Source: Duganella sp. OV510
Lineage (GTDB): Bacteria; Pseudomonadota; Gammaproteobacteria; Burkholderiales; Burkholderiaceae_D
Assembly: GCF_900100205.1 (NCBI RefSeq)
Contig: NZ_FNEQ01000002.1
Span: 62,001 to 126,000, forward strand
DNA length: 64,000 nucleotides
Direction of reading: 5' to 3'
This document shows, in pieces, positions 25,295 through 33,809 of this stretch. The notes beneath the pieces were generated by a model. It saw nothing but the letters and a program-made list of their open reading frames with translations, was not told the origin of the DNA and ran no database searches. Made by a program: the position numbers and the translations under genes. Each line of letters begins with the position of its first letter. Within the stretch, counting starts at the first letter, position 1.

Positions 25295-25301
25295 GCGGCT
25301 A

Positions 25302-26612
25302 ATGGAAAACCCTACCCAATTCGTCCAATGGCTGCGCTCTGTCGCGCCTTACATCCACGCTTTCCGTGGCAAGACCTTCGTGGTCGCCTTCCCAGGTGAA
25401 CTGGTTGCCGCCGGCGCGCTGCCGGTGCTGGCCCACGACCTGTCGCTGCTGCATGCGCTGGACATCAATGTCACCGTAGTCTACGGCTCGCGCCCGCAAG
25501 TGGCCGAACAGCTGGCCCTGCGTAACGTCGAAGGCCGCTTCCACAACGGCGTGCGGATCACCGACACCGCCGCCATGGAATGCGCCAAGGAAGCCGCCGG
25601 CGAACTGCGCCTCGATATCGAGGCCGCGTTCAGCCAGGGCTTGCCGAACACGCCGATGTCCAATGCGGCGATCCGTATCATTTCCGGCAACTTCATCACC
25701 GCCCGCCCGCTGGGCGTCATCGACGGCGTCGACCTGGAACTGACCGGCGTGACCCGCAAGGTGGACGCGGAAACCATTCACTCCATCCTCGGCTCGGACG
25801 GCCTGGTGCTGCTGTCGCCGCTGGGCTTCTCGCCCACCGGCGAGGCGTTCAACCTGACCATGGAAGACGTGGCGTGCAGCGCCGCCATCTCGCTGCACGC
25901 CGACAAGCTGATCTTCATCACCGAGACTCCGCTGATGGCCGACGCCACCGGCGCCGAAATCCGCGAGCTGTCGTCGCACCAAGCGGAAGCCGTGCTGCAA
26001 GCCGGCTTCCTGCCGGACGCCACCGCCTTCTACCTGAAGCACTGCATCAAGGCCTGCGACAACGGCGTCGAGCGCTCGCACATCGTCTCGTTCGACATGG
26101 ATGGCTCGGCACTGCTGGAACTGTTCACCCACGATGGCGTGGGCACCATGATCTCGCACGAGAACCTGGAATCGCTGCGTCCCGCCACAATTGAGGACGT
26201 TGGCGGGATTATCAAGCTGATCGAGCCACTGGAAGCCGACGGCACGCTGGTCAAGCGCGGCCGCGAGCTGATCGAGCGCGAAATCGACCTGTTCTCGGTC
26301 ATCGACCACGATGGCGTGCTGTTCGGCTGTGCTGCGTTGTATCCGTTCCCGGAACAGAAAATGGCCGAAATGGCCTGCCTGACCGTCAACCCGGAAGTAC
26401 AGGGCCAGGGCGACGGCGACCGCATCCTCAAGCACATGGAAAACCGCGCACGCGCCATGGGCATTCAGAAACTGTTCGTGCTGACCACCCGCACAGCGCA
26501 CTGGTTCATCAAGCGCGGCTTCCATCCGGCCACGGTGGACGCCCTGCCGAAGGACCGCCAGCGCATGTATAACTGGCAGCGCAAATCCCAGGTTTTGATT
26601 AAGACCTTATAA
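25302..26612 (+). CDS. argA: Amino-acid N-acetyltransferase (N-acetylglutamate synthase)
   Basis: A 436-residue enzyme that makes N-acetylglutamate from glutamate and acetyl-CoA, the first step of arginine synthesis. An amino-acid-kinase-like domain comes first ([46 protein letters not shown]), then a GNAT domain (about 290-430) with the acetyl-CoA loop [14 protein letters not shown] and [14 protein letters not shown]. Length matches E. coli ArgA. ATG 25302 is preferred over 25293 because a consensus TATAAT overlaps the latter; there is no Shine-Dalgarno, so the mRNA may be leaderless. Arginine feedback inhibition is typical of the family. Confidence 0.92.
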   Translation: MENPTQFVQWLRSVAPYIHAFRGKTFVVAFPGELVAAGALPVLAHDLSLLHALDINVTVVYGSRPQVAEQLALRNVEGRFHNGVRITDTAAMECAKEAAGELRLDIEAAFSQGLPNTPMSNAAIRIISGNFITARPLGVIDGVDLELTGVTRKVDAETIHSILGSDGLVLLSPLGFSPTGEAFNLTMEDVACSAAISLHADKLIFITETPLMADATGAEIRELSSHQAEAVLQAGFLPDATAFYLKHCIKACDNGVERSHIVSFDMDGSALLELFTHDGVGTMISHENLESLRPATIEDVGGIIKLIEPLEADGTLVKRGRELIEREIDLFSVIDHDGVLFGCAALYPFPEQKMAEMACLTVNPEVQGQGDGDRILKHMENRARAMGIQKLFVLTTRTAHWFIKRGFHPATVDALPKDRQRMYNWQRKSQVLIKTL

Positions 26613-26647
26613 TCACTATTTTACAGATAGCTTTAGGAGCAACCCAC

Positions 26648-26920
26648 ATGGCCCGCACCGTTCAATGCATTAAACTCAACAAGGAAGCCGAGGGCTTGGA
26701 CTTCCCGCCGTATCCGGGTGAACTGGGTAAGAAGATCTGGGAGCAAGTGTCCAAGGAAGCGTGGGCCCAGTGGCTCAAGCACCAGACCATGCTGGTCAAT
26801 GAAAACCGCCTGAACCTGGCCGACCAGCGCGCCCGCAAATATCTGGCCGCACAGATGGAAAAACACTTCTTCGGCGACGGCGCCGATGCGGCACAAGGCT
26901 ACGTGCCACCGGCCGAGTAA
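26648..26920 (+). CDS. yggX: Probable Fe(2+)-trafficking protein YggX
   Basis: A 90-residue protein matching YggX along its whole length: [45 protein letters not shown] and the C-terminal EKHFFG. YggX protects iron-sulphur enzymes from oxidation and helps iron trafficking; the single Cys (C7) is conserved. AGGAG lies 9 nt before the ATG. It follows argA by 35 nt and ends at a strong hairpin. Confidence 0.95.
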   Translation: MARTVQCIKLNKEAEGLDFPPYPGELGKKIWEQVSKEAWAQWLKHQTMLVNENRLNLADQRARKYLAAQMEKHFFGDGADAAQGYVPPAE

Positions 26921-26935
26921 GCTTAGGCCAGCCCA

Positions 26936-26957
26936 CTCCCCGGCCACAGCCGGGGAG
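26936..26957. terminator. Hairpin between yggX and rpiA
   Basis: CTCCCCGGC and GCCGGGGAG form a perfect 9-bp stem with a 4-nt loop between convergent genes. No long T-run follows on either strand, so it may act in both directions with partial efficiency. Confidence 0.6.
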
Positions 26958-26967
26958 CATCTCTTCC

Positions 26968-27645
26968 TTAGAACTTCAGCGTTTTCACACCTTCCGCCGT
27001 GCCCAGCAGGCACACATTGGCGCCACGCGCCGCAAACAGCCCCACCGCAATCACGCCAACGATCTGATTGATCTGCGCTTCCAGCGCCTTCGGCTCGGTA
27101 ATCGACAGGCCCGCCACATCCAGCAGATAACCGCCGTTGTCGGTCACAAACGCCTCTTCCGTGCCGGCTTTCAGGCGCAGCTTCGGCGTGCCGCCCAGCT
27201 TGACCAGCTCACGCGCCACCGACGCGCGCGCCATCGGAATCACTTCCACCGGCAGCGGGAACTTGCCCATCACATCTACCAGCTTCGAGCCGTCGGCGAT
27301 GCAGACGAACTGTTTCGATACCGAAGCGACAATCTTTTCACGCGTCAGCGCAGCACCGCCGCCCTTGATCATGGCGCCGGAAGCGTCGATCTCGTCGGCG
27401 CCATCGATGTAGACGGCGATTTCCGCCACATCGTTCAGGTCGAACACGTCAATGCCGTGACCACGCAGACGGGCGGCGGTGGCTTCCGACGAGGCCACGG
27501 TGCCCTTGATCTTGTGCTTGATCTTGGCCAGCTCATCAATGAAGAAGTTGGCGGTGGAGCCGGTGCCGACGCCAATGATCTCGTTTTCCACCACATAGTC
27601 AATGGCGGAGCGGGCTACGGCTTGTTTCAGTTCGTCTTGGGTCAT
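26968..27645 (-). CDS. rpiA: Ribose-5-phosphate isomerase A
   Basis: A 225-residue enzyme interconverting ribose-5-phosphate and ribulose-5-phosphate in the pentose phosphate pathway. Family motifs are [31 protein letters not shown] (catalytic Asp), [14 protein letters not shown] and the C-terminal [15 protein letters not shown]. Length and start ([11 protein letters not shown]) are standard. The neighbouring transcription units are unrelated; zwf, tal, edd and eda lie elsewhere in the window. Confidence 0.95.
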   Translation of the reverse strand: MTQDELKQAVARSAIDYVVENEIIGVGTGSTANFFIDELAKIKHKIKGTVASSEATAARLRGHGIDVFDLNDVAEIAVYIDGADEIDASGAMIKGGGAALTREKIVASVSKQFVCIADGSKLVDVMGKFPLPVEVIPMARASVARELVKLGGTPKLRLKAGTEEAFVTDNGGYLLDVAGLSITEPKALEAQINQIVGVIAVGLFAARGANVCLLGTAEGVKTLKF

Positions 27646-27793
27646 GATAAATACATAAGAGATGGGAAATCGGATAACGCTATTTTACCATCCCGATTTT
27701 TACCGAATCAGCGTACAACAAATGCAACACTATAGTCAGTTTGGCCATGGGATATGCGAGAATGGTTAAAAAGATCCATCGGGGAAAAGAGAC

Positions 27794-28165
27794 ATGGCCA
27801 GCACCAAAACCGTCCTGATAGTCGATGACAGCCGCGTGTCGCGCATGATGGCGCGGCAATACCTGTCCGGCCTGCGCGCCGACTGGATTGTCGAGGAAGC
27901 CGCCACCGGCGAGGAATCGCTGGTCAAGGCGCGCCACACTACGCCCGATTTGATCCTGATGGACGTCAACATGCCCGGCATGGGCGGCATCGCCGCCGCC
28001 GAGCAGCTGCGCCAGGAATTCCCCGCCATACCGATCTCGCTGCTGACGGCTAATGTGCAAACCGCCACCCGCGAGCGCGCCAGTGCCATGGGCATCGGCT
28101 TTGTCGAGAAGCCGATCACCGAGGCGCGCATCGCCCAGCTGGTCGCCACGCTGGAAGCGGCGTAG
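27794..28165 (+). CDS. CheY-like single-domain response regulator
   Basis: A 123-residue stand-alone receiver: acidic pair D11-D12 in LIVDDSRVSR, phospho-acceptor D57 in LILMDVNMPG, switch Thr/Ser in ISLLTAN and Lys in FVEKPITE. No output domain. It is the first gene of a tight operon with a CheC-like phosphatase and a diguanylate cyclase. The obvious inference is that the CheC protein dephosphorylates this receiver; the kinase is not in the window. GGGGAAA lies about 9 nt before the ATG. Confidence 0.9.
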   Translation: MASTKTVLIVDDSRVSRMMARQYLSGLRADWIVEEAATGEESLVKARHTTPDLILMDVNMPGMGGIAAAEQLRQEFPAIPISLLTANVQTATRERASAMGIGFVEKPITEARIAQLVATLEAA

Positions 28166-28168
28166 AGC

Positions 28169-28801
28169 ATGTTCCAGCTGTCCGAACTGGAGAACGATGC
28201 GCTGATCGAGATCTTCAACATCGGCGTCGGCCACGCGGCCGCCTCGATGAGCGCCATCGTCAATGAGGCGGTGCGCATGTCGGTGCCGTCGATCAGCTTC
28301 ATTCCAAGGGCCGAGGCGGCGCGGCTGCTGGGCGCCAGCGACACAGGCCCGGAACGCATCTGCGGCGTCAGCCAGCATTACACTGGCGCCTTCGAGACGG
28401 AAGCCATCCTCATGTTCCCCGAAGATAAAAGCCTGGAGATCGTGCGGCTGATGGTCGGCGAGTCGGTGCCACTGAAGGAGCTGACCGAAATGGAGCAGGA
28501 AGCCATGTGCGAGATCGGTAATATCATGCTGAACTCCTGCGTCGGCACGCTGGCGAATATCTTCCAGCGCGAGCTGCAAGGCTCGCTGCCGCAGTACCAC
28601 GTTGGCACCAGCGATGAAATCCTCAGCGCGACGGCAGCCGGCAGCCAGGCCGACACGGTGGTGCTGATGCTGCACATCGACTTCGTGCTGGAGAAGCACC
28701 AGATCCACGGCTACGTGGCGTTTGTGCTGGCCATCTCCGCGCTGCACGACCTCAAAGACCAGATCAATCTCTACATCGCGCGCGCGATGGGACAGGGCTG
28801 A
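28169..28801 (+). CDS. CheC-like chemotaxis phosphatase
   Basis: A 210-residue CheC/CheX-family protein that should dephosphorylate a CheY-type receiver. Two copies of the active-site helix are present: D10-x3-E14-x2-N17 in DALIEIFNIGVGH and a second E-x3-E-x2-N in EAMCEIGNIMLN (about 112-120), each followed by the family's conserved proline region. Two complete sites resemble CheC rather than single-site CheX. It starts 3 nt after the CheY-like gene and ends 1 nt before the cyclase ATG, so the three are almost certainly cotranslated. Confidence 0.82.
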   Translation: MFQLSELENDALIEIFNIGVGHAAASMSAIVNEAVRMSVPSISFIPRAEAARLLGASDTGPERICGVSQHYTGAFETEAILMFPEDKSLEIVRLMVGESVPLKELTEMEQEAMCEIGNIMLNSCVGTLANIFQRELQGSLPQYHVGTSDEILSATAAGSQADTVVLMLHIDFVLEKHQIHGYVAFVLAISALHDLKDQINLYIARAMGQG

Positions 28802-28802
28802 C

Positions 28803-29744
28803 ATGGACCCGCTCCGCCTGCCCCTGCTGGAAAGCGTGTTCTGCGCGGTGAGCCTGGGCGCCGTCGTACTGGATCACGAGCGCCGCATCGTGCTGTGGAA
28901 TGCGTGGATGGTCCGGCATTCCGGCCTGACGCATGAACAGGTGATCGGCCGCGACTTCTTTGCCGTCTGTCCCGAGCTGCGCGGCGGCCGGGTCGACACC
29001 GCCATCCAGTACGCGCTGTATAACAACTTCCCGTCGCTGCTGTCGCAGACGCTGAACAAGGCGCCTTTTGCGCTATACCTGCGCGATGAACGCATCCAGC
29101 AGGCGGTCGAAGTCACGCCGGTCGACGTGCAAGGCGCGCCGCGCCACTGCCTGATCCAGGTCAGCGATGTCAGCATCGCCGTCGGACGCGAACGGCTGCT
29201 GCGCGAGCAGACCATGGTGCTGCGTTCGCAGACCTTCTCCGACGGCCTGACCGGCATCGCCAACCGCCGCCACTTCGATGTAGCGATGGAGAAGGAACAC
29301 CGGCGCGCCAAGCGTGGCGCCACGCCTTTGTCACTGCTGATGATCGACATCGACCACTTCAAGGCTTACAACGACCATTACGGCCACCAGAAAGGCGACC
29401 AGTGCCTGATCCAGGTGGCCGGCGCGCTGGCAGAAATGCTCAAGCGTCCCTGCGACCTGATGGCGCGCTATGGCGGCGAGGAATTCGCGATGATCCTGCC
29501 GGAGACCGATGTCGATCAGGCCTTGCTGATGGCCGAGGCGATACGCGCGCGGGCGCAGGAACTGGCGATACCGCACGAACGCAACACCGATCCATCGCAA
29601 CGGGTGACGGTCAGCATTGGCATCGCCACGCAGAAGCCCGAAACGCCGGTGGAAATCGAAGCCCTGATCGGCGCCGCTGACCGCGCCTTGTATCAGGCCA
29701 AGCGCAACGGCCGCAACCTGGTCGCGGCGCTGCTGCCAGCATGA
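28803..29744 (+). CDS. PAS-GGDEF diguanylate cyclase
   Basis: A 313-residue soluble enzyme making cyclic di-GMP. Residues 1-125 form a PAS-like sensor (ESVFCAVSLGAVVLDHERRIVLWN pattern, then DFFAVCPEL). A coiled linker leads to the GGDEF domain: DGLTGIANRRHFD, IDIDHFKAYNDHYGH and the active site GGEEF (224-228). An inhibitory I-site RxxD (R215-D218) lies exactly five residues before the active site, so product feedback is expected. The operon partners suggest its output is tied to the CheY/CheC pair. Convergent with the AraC gene, 6 nt apart. Confidence 0.9.
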   Translation: MDPLRLPLLESVFCAVSLGAVVLDHERRIVLWNAWMVRHSGLTHEQVIGRDFFAVCPELRGGRVDTAIQYALYNNFPSLLSQTLNKAPFALYLRDERIQQAVEVTPVDVQGAPRHCLIQVSDVSIAVGRERLLREQTMVLRSQTFSDGLTGIANRRHFDVAMEKEHRRAKRGATPLSLLMIDIDHFKAYNDHYGHQKGDQCLIQVAGALAEMLKRPCDLMARYGGEEFAMILPETDVDQALLMAEAIRARAQELAIPHERNTDPSQRVTVSIGIATQKPETPVEIEALIGAADRALYQAKRNGRNLVAALLPA

Positions 29745-29750
29745 GAAGCG

Positions 29751-30587
29751 TCACGTCCACACGCGATAGATCCAGTAGCTCTCGTCGCTGGACGCCAGCA
29801 CGCGCGCCAGTTCCAGTGGACTGTGGCCGGTGATCTCGCGCGCTTCGCGGCAGAAGTGGGCCTGGTCCGAGTAGCCGCCGCGCGCGGCGATGTCGGACCA
29901 TACCGCCTTGCCGGCCAGGTATTCTTCACGCGCCTCAAAGAAGGAGTGTTCGGCGCGCTGGAAGCGCAGCAGCTTGCGCAGCGGCTGGCCGGCGCGGATC
30001 TTGATGCGGCGCTCGATGTTGCGCACGCCGCGTCCCAGCGCGGTATCGGCGGCTTGCGCGGCCAGGTGGCGTACCCAGTCGCCGGCCAGCGCACCAGCGC
30101 CGCCGGGACGCGTAGCCTGCCAGCGCGGCTCCAGGAATTCCTCGATCAACGCCAGCCGCCCGGCGTCATCGGGCGCGTTCAACACTGCTTGCGTCAAGGT
30201 GTGCCACGCGGGGCCCAGCACCTCGCCTGCCGATGCCCAGCGATCCACCCACGCCGAGATATCCACGCCGGACAGCGTGTGCAGCGCCTGCGGATAAAAC
30301 ATCACCATCAGCATGCGCACCGGGCCGGGATTGTAAGTACTCAGCGGCCGCGTCTGCGGTCCGCAGAAGACAGCGCGGAACTGGTCCGGCGTCACGCCTG
30401 GCGGATCAACCACTTCCACGTCGCCCTCGATGTAAAAGGTGACCGAGCAGTGCGGCGTGGCCGGATAATGGTTGTAGCGGTCCTCGCGCTCGGTGAGCGG
30501 CGTCTCGACTGTACTGCGCAAAACATAAGCCCGCACGCACGACGACAGCGACTTGCGCGGGAAGACCAATCGGGTAGGCGTTTCCAT
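29751..30587 (-). CDS. AraC-family transcriptional regulator
   Basis: A 278-residue regulator. The N-terminal region (METPTRLVFPRKSLSSCVRA) is an AraC-type ligand domain without recognised specificity. The C-terminal double HTH (about 175-265) shows LLRFQRAEHSFF, AGKAVWSDIAARGGYSDQAHFCREAREITGHSP, the standard AraC pattern. ATG 30587 is chosen because similarity begins there; the upstream frame is unlikely. TATACA lies 9 nt before the ATG and no Shine-Dalgarno is visible. Divergent from the P450 gene across 89 bp, so it is the natural candidate for controlling it. Confidence 0.85.
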   Translation of the reverse strand: METPTRLVFPRKSLSSCVRAYVLRSTVETPLTEREDRYNHYPATPHCSVTFYIEGDVEVVDPPGVTPDQFRAVFCGPQTRPLSTYNPGPVRMLMVMFYPQALHTLSGVDISAWVDRWASAGEVLGPAWHTLTQAVLNAPDDAGRLALIEEFLEPRWQATRPGGAGALAGDWVRHLAAQAADTALGRGVRNIERRIKIRAGQPLRKLLRFQRAEHSFFEAREEYLAGKAVWSDIAARGGYSDQAHFCREAREITGHSPLELARVLASSDESYWIYRVWT

Positions 30588-30676
30588 GCCGGCTAGTGTA
30601 TACCAATGTCGTAAACGTTCAATACGCTGGCCGCAGCCAGGCGCACACTCAGGCATCTTCATCGAGGAAAGCCCGC

Positions 30677-32077
30677 ATGCGATCACGCCACATGAACGAC
30701 CTGCCAGGACCACGGCCCTGGCCACTGGCCGGCAACCTGCCGCAGATGCGGCCTTTGCGCATCCATCAGGATGTGGAAGCATGGGCGCGGCAATATGGCC
30801 CGCTATTCAAGATCACCTTTGGCCGCACGCCCCTGCTGGTGGTGGCGGACCATGAACTGGTCAGCGCCGTGCTGCGTGACCGCCCCGATGGCTTCCGCCG
30901 CCCGGCCATCACCGCCAGCATCTCCGATGAAATGGGCGGCCGTCCCGGCGTGTTCCTGGCCGAAGGCACAGCGTGGCGCGATCAGCGGCGCATGGTGATG
31001 GCGGCGCTGGCGCCCCATGCGGTGAAGGCCTATTTCCCATCGCTGGTGTCCGTGGCGCTGCGGCTGCAACAGCGCTGGCGGACCGCCGCGCACGATGGCG
31101 ACACAATCGATCTGGCGGAAGACCTGAAGCGCTACAGCATCGACATTGTCGCCGGGCTGGCGTTCGGCACCGAGGTCAATACCATCGATGGTGGCGAGGA
31201 CGTCATTCAGCGCCACATGGACGTGGTGCTGCCGGCCGTCGCACGTCGTTCGATCGCCCTCTTTCCCTACTGGCGCTATCTCAAGCTACCGCAGGACCGT
31301 CAGCTGGACACACACCTGCTGGCATTGAACAAGGCCGTCGATGAGCTGGTCGCCGCCGCCCGCGCGCGGCTGGCGGCGGAACCATCGCGGCGCGCGCATC
31401 CGGCCAACCTGCTGGAGGCAATGATCTGCGCGGCGGATGAAGGCGGCAGTGGTGTCACCGACGACGCGGTGGCCGGCAATGTCACCACCATGCTGCTGGC
31501 TGGCGAAGACACCACCAGCAACACGCTGGCGTGGATGCTTTACCTGCTACAGCAAAATCCCGCCGCCATGCACAAGGCACGCGAGGAAGTCATGCGCATC
31601 GCACCGGACGTGCGTGCGTTCACCATCGAACAAATGGATGCGCTGGATTATCTCGACGCCTGCGCGCAGGAAGCGATGCGCCTGAAACCGGTGGCGCCAT
31701 TCATTCCACTGGAAGCGCTGCGTGACAGCGTGGTCGGCGATGTGCAAGTGCCAAAGGGCGGCCTGCTATGGTGTGTGATGCGCAACGATAGCGTGACGGC
31801 ATCGCATGTGCCGGAGGCGGCGGCGTTCCAGCCGGAGCGCTGGCTGCAACGTGGCGAAGGCGCGATCAGCAAGCACGTCTCGATGCCTTTCGGCGCCGGC
31901 CTGCGAACCTGTCCGGGGCGCTACCTGGCGCTACTCGAAATCAAGATCGCCAGCGCCATGCTGCTGTCCAGTTTCGACATCGCCTCGATCGATACCATCG
32001 ATGGCAAGGAGCCCGAGGAACTGATGGCCTTCACCATGTCCCCGATCGGCTTGCGGATGCGCTTGCAACACTCCTGA
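30677..32077 (+). CDS. Cytochrome P450
   Basis: A 466-residue heme monooxygenase. The proline-rich entry LPGPRPWPLAGNLPQ, the I-helix oxygen-binding motif AGEDTTSN, the K-helix ExxR (EAMRLKPVAPF) and the heme loop FGAGLRTCPGRYLA with Cys412 as ligand are all intact. No N-terminal membrane anchor is evident. Class resembles bacterial CYP of the fatty-acid/steroid type, but the substrate cannot be deduced. ATG 30677 has GAGGAAA upstream. No ferredoxin or reductase gene is adjacent, so electron partners must come from elsewhere. Confidence 0.9.
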   Translation: MRSRHMNDLPGPRPWPLAGNLPQMRPLRIHQDVEAWARQYGPLFKITFGRTPLLVVADHELVSAVLRDRPDGFRRPAITASISDEMGGRPGVFLAEGTAWRDQRRMVMAALAPHAVKAYFPSLVSVALRLQQRWRTAAHDGDTIDLAEDLKRYSIDIVAGLAFGTEVNTIDGGEDVIQRHMDVVLPAVARRSIALFPYWRYLKLPQDRQLDTHLLALNKAVDELVAAARARLAAEPSRRAHPANLLEAMICAADEGGSGVTDDAVAGNVTTMLLAGEDTTSNTLAWMLYLLQQNPAAMHKAREEVMRIAPDVRAFTIEQMDALDYLDACAQEAMRLKPVAPFIPLEALRDSVVGDVQVPKGGLLWCVMRNDSVTASHVPEAAAFQPERWLQRGEGAISKHVSMPFGAGLRTCPGRYLALLEIKIASAMLLSSFDIASIDTIDGKEPEELMAFTMSPIGLRMRLQHS

Positions 32078-32119
32078 TTTGCAAGCATATTTCGCGTGCG
32101 CGGCAGCCGTGCTAGGCTG

Positions 32120-32138
32120 CTCCATCGGTTCTATGGAG
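32120..32138 (+). promoter_or_regulatory. Small hairpin over the RBS of the 103-residue ORF
   Basis: CTCCAT (32120-32125) pairs with ATGGAG (32133-32138) across a 7-nt loop; the right arm overlaps the GGAGGGG Shine-Dalgarno of the ATG at 32146. Six base pairs can occur by chance. Confidence 0.25.
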
Positions 32139-32145
32139 GGGCGCG

Positions 32146-32457
32146 ATGCGGTTTAAATTTGAAACGAGGCGACAGGGCCGGTGCTTCGCGGAGAGCGAAC
32201 ATGATGATGACGCCATCCGCGTGGAGATCTGGTACGACCAGAACAGCGATCCGAAAAAAGTGGCATACCTGCTGCACGTCCGCGACGAGCCACCACCGAA
32301 GCAGATCACCGAGGCGGGCGCGTTGCAGGACGCCACGCGCATCGCCATCAATCACTTCCAGGCGACCAAGACCAAGGACGGCGATGAGTTCGAGATGCAT
32401 TGCAGCCGCATCACCGCCCGTTGGTCCGGTACGCTGTACAACAAGTTAGGCGGCTGA
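32146..32457 (+). CDS. Hypothetical protein (103 residues)
   Basis: A small soluble, highly charged protein starting MRFKFETRRQGRCFAESEHD, with a mixed alpha/beta look and no recognised domain. A strong GGAGGGG Shine-Dalgarno 5 nt upstream and normal GC content support it. It follows the P450 gene by 68 nt and its 3' end overlaps the convergent PEP-CTERM gene by 12 nt. Confidence 0.65.
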   Translation: MRFKFETRRQGRCFAESEHDDDAIRVEIWYDQNSDPKKVAYLLHVRDEPPPKQITEAGALQDATRIAINHFQATKTKDGDEFEMHCSRITARWSGTLYNKLGG

Positions 32458-33708
32458 TTCCGCCTTCTTGCGGCGACGCGCCACCATGCCCAGCATCGCC
32501 AGGCCGGCGCCCATCATGGCGTAGGTTGCCGGCTCGGGCACGGCGCTCACCGAAATAGCGTGCTGGCTCAGGTTGACCGTGCCATTCTGGTCGAACACCA
32601 GGCCGGCCGAGAAAGCAATCGGGCTGGCCGGATTCAGACCGGCGCTTTCTTCGATGCCTAGCACCTTGAAGCGGTCCACCGCAGTGCCGAAGCTGAAGGT
32701 CTGGCCGCCCAGCACATTACCCTGCAGCAGTTTCCAGTCACCGTTTTCCCAGACGTAGATATCGTAGCGGCCATCCCCGATGCCTTGCGGCAGGATCACC
32801 GAGCTTATCAGCGGGCCGGCGCCATTCACCTGATACACATAGCCCACTGCCACGTCCGGATCGAACCACACTGGGTTGGTAGCCGATACCGGCACGTTGA
32901 CGAATTCCCACGCGCCATCGCCCGAGCCTGGATTGGTCGGCAGGATAGGATTGTAGGGCGTGCTGCCAACCAGCGCGTCGCTGCGCACTTCAAAGCGGTA
33001 GACGCCGGTCTGGCCGGTGTTGCTGCCGTTCAGCAGTTGCAGCACATTCTGCGTGCCGGAGCCGGCCAGCGCAAACGAGTTCACCGCCGCGCCGGCATTC
33101 CAGCCCGCCACCGCCGCGTTGCCGCCATGACCACCGTTGCCGCCGCTGGCGTCGCCGGTCGTCCATTCCAGGCGGCCATAGCGGAACTCCATGTCGAAGT
33201 CGCCGGCGCGCGAGGTTTGCGCCGAGCGATCGGTCAGCACCAGTTGGAAGGTATTCTGCTTGTCGTTGTGGTAATCATAGTAACCCACGGTATCCCAGGT
33301 CACTACCACCGAGCTGCCGGTGGTGGCCAGGTAGACGTTGTTATGGAAAGGGTTGCTCAATCCACCCTGGTTGCGGGTGTCGACGTCGCCCCAGTATGGC
33401 GCGATCATCGGTACGTTGGCGATCGGGAAGACCTCTGGCGTGAATTCGTACAAGGCGCGGCCGAAGGAGATATTGCCGTTGTTGTTGACGAAATAGTTGT
33501 CATAGCTATTGCCAAAGAAATTCAACGAGAAAGGCAAGGCCTGCTGCAGGCTGGAGCTGTCATCATTCGGTTCCATGATGCGCGTGCCGTAACCGCTGTC
33601 GCCGCCAAGCCCGGTCAACAGTGGGCCACTGGTGGCGGCCGCAGAGGCCAGGTTTGCCATGGCAGCCATCACGGCTGCCGCCAAGAATTTCTTTGTGGCT
33701 AAGGTCAT
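32446..33708 (-). CDS. PEP-CTERM protein with NIDO-like domain
   Basis: A 420-residue exported protein. The signal peptide (LAAAVMAAMANLASAAA) is followed by a nidogen-like region (LNFFGNSYDNYFVNNNGNISFG, IAPYWGDVDTR, VVVTWDTVGYY, FQLVLTDRS; each quoted in part). The C-terminus is a classic PEP-CTERM sorting tag: VPEPATYAMMG, a hydrophobic stretch and a basic RRRKK end. Such tags are cut by exosortase EpsH/XrtA in strains making exopolysaccharide. The protein probably reaches the cell surface or biofilm matrix. No exosortase gene lies in the window. A sigma-54-like element is found upstream. Confidence 0.88.
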   Translation of the reverse strand: MTLATKKFLAAAVMAAMANLASAAATSGPLLTGLGGDSGYGTRIMEPNDDSSSLQQALPFSLNFFGNSYDNYFVNNNGNISFGRALYEFTPEVFPIANVPMIAPYWGDVDTRNQGGLSNPFHNNVYLATTGSSVVVTWDTVGYYDYHNDKQNTFQLVLTDRSAQTSRAGDFDMEFRYGRLEWTTGDASGGNGGHGGNAAVAGWNAGAAVNSFALAGSGTQNVLQLLNGSNTGQTGVYRFEVRSDALVGSTPYNPILPTNPGSGDGAWEFVNVPVSATNPVWFDPDVAVGYVYQVNGAGPLISSVILPQGIGDGRYDIYVWENGDWKLLQGNVLGGQTFSFGTAVDRFKVLGIEESAGLNPASPIAFSAGLVFDQNGTVNLSQHAISVSAVPEPATYAMMGAGLAMLGMVARRRKKAESAA

Positions 33709-33759
33709 TGAATTTCTCCGTCAGGGTTAAATAAAGTTGTTCTTTTAAGTACAACTTAA

Positions 33760-33775
33760 GACAATAACCGAGCCA
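33760..33775 (-). promoter_or_regulatory. Possible sigma-54 promoter of the PEP-CTERM gene
   Basis: On the minus strand TGGCTCG-N4-TTGTC resembles the sigma-54 consensus TGGCACG-N4-TTGCW, with mismatches in the -24 A and the -12 GC. PEP-CTERM genes are often controlled by the sigma-54 activator PrsR. A 7-bp inverted repeat AAGTTGT/ACAACTT lies just downstream at 33734-33757. Confidence 0.3.
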
Positions 33776-33809
33776 CAGAAAATTATCAATATTTTAATTT
33801 TGTAAACTT

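Noticed and set aside
24867..25301. N-terminal extension of argA (about 145 codons)
   Set aside because: The extension is antisense to the hrpA repeats and reads as low-complexity His/Arg/Ala; ArgA similarity begins exactly at MENPTQFVQ.
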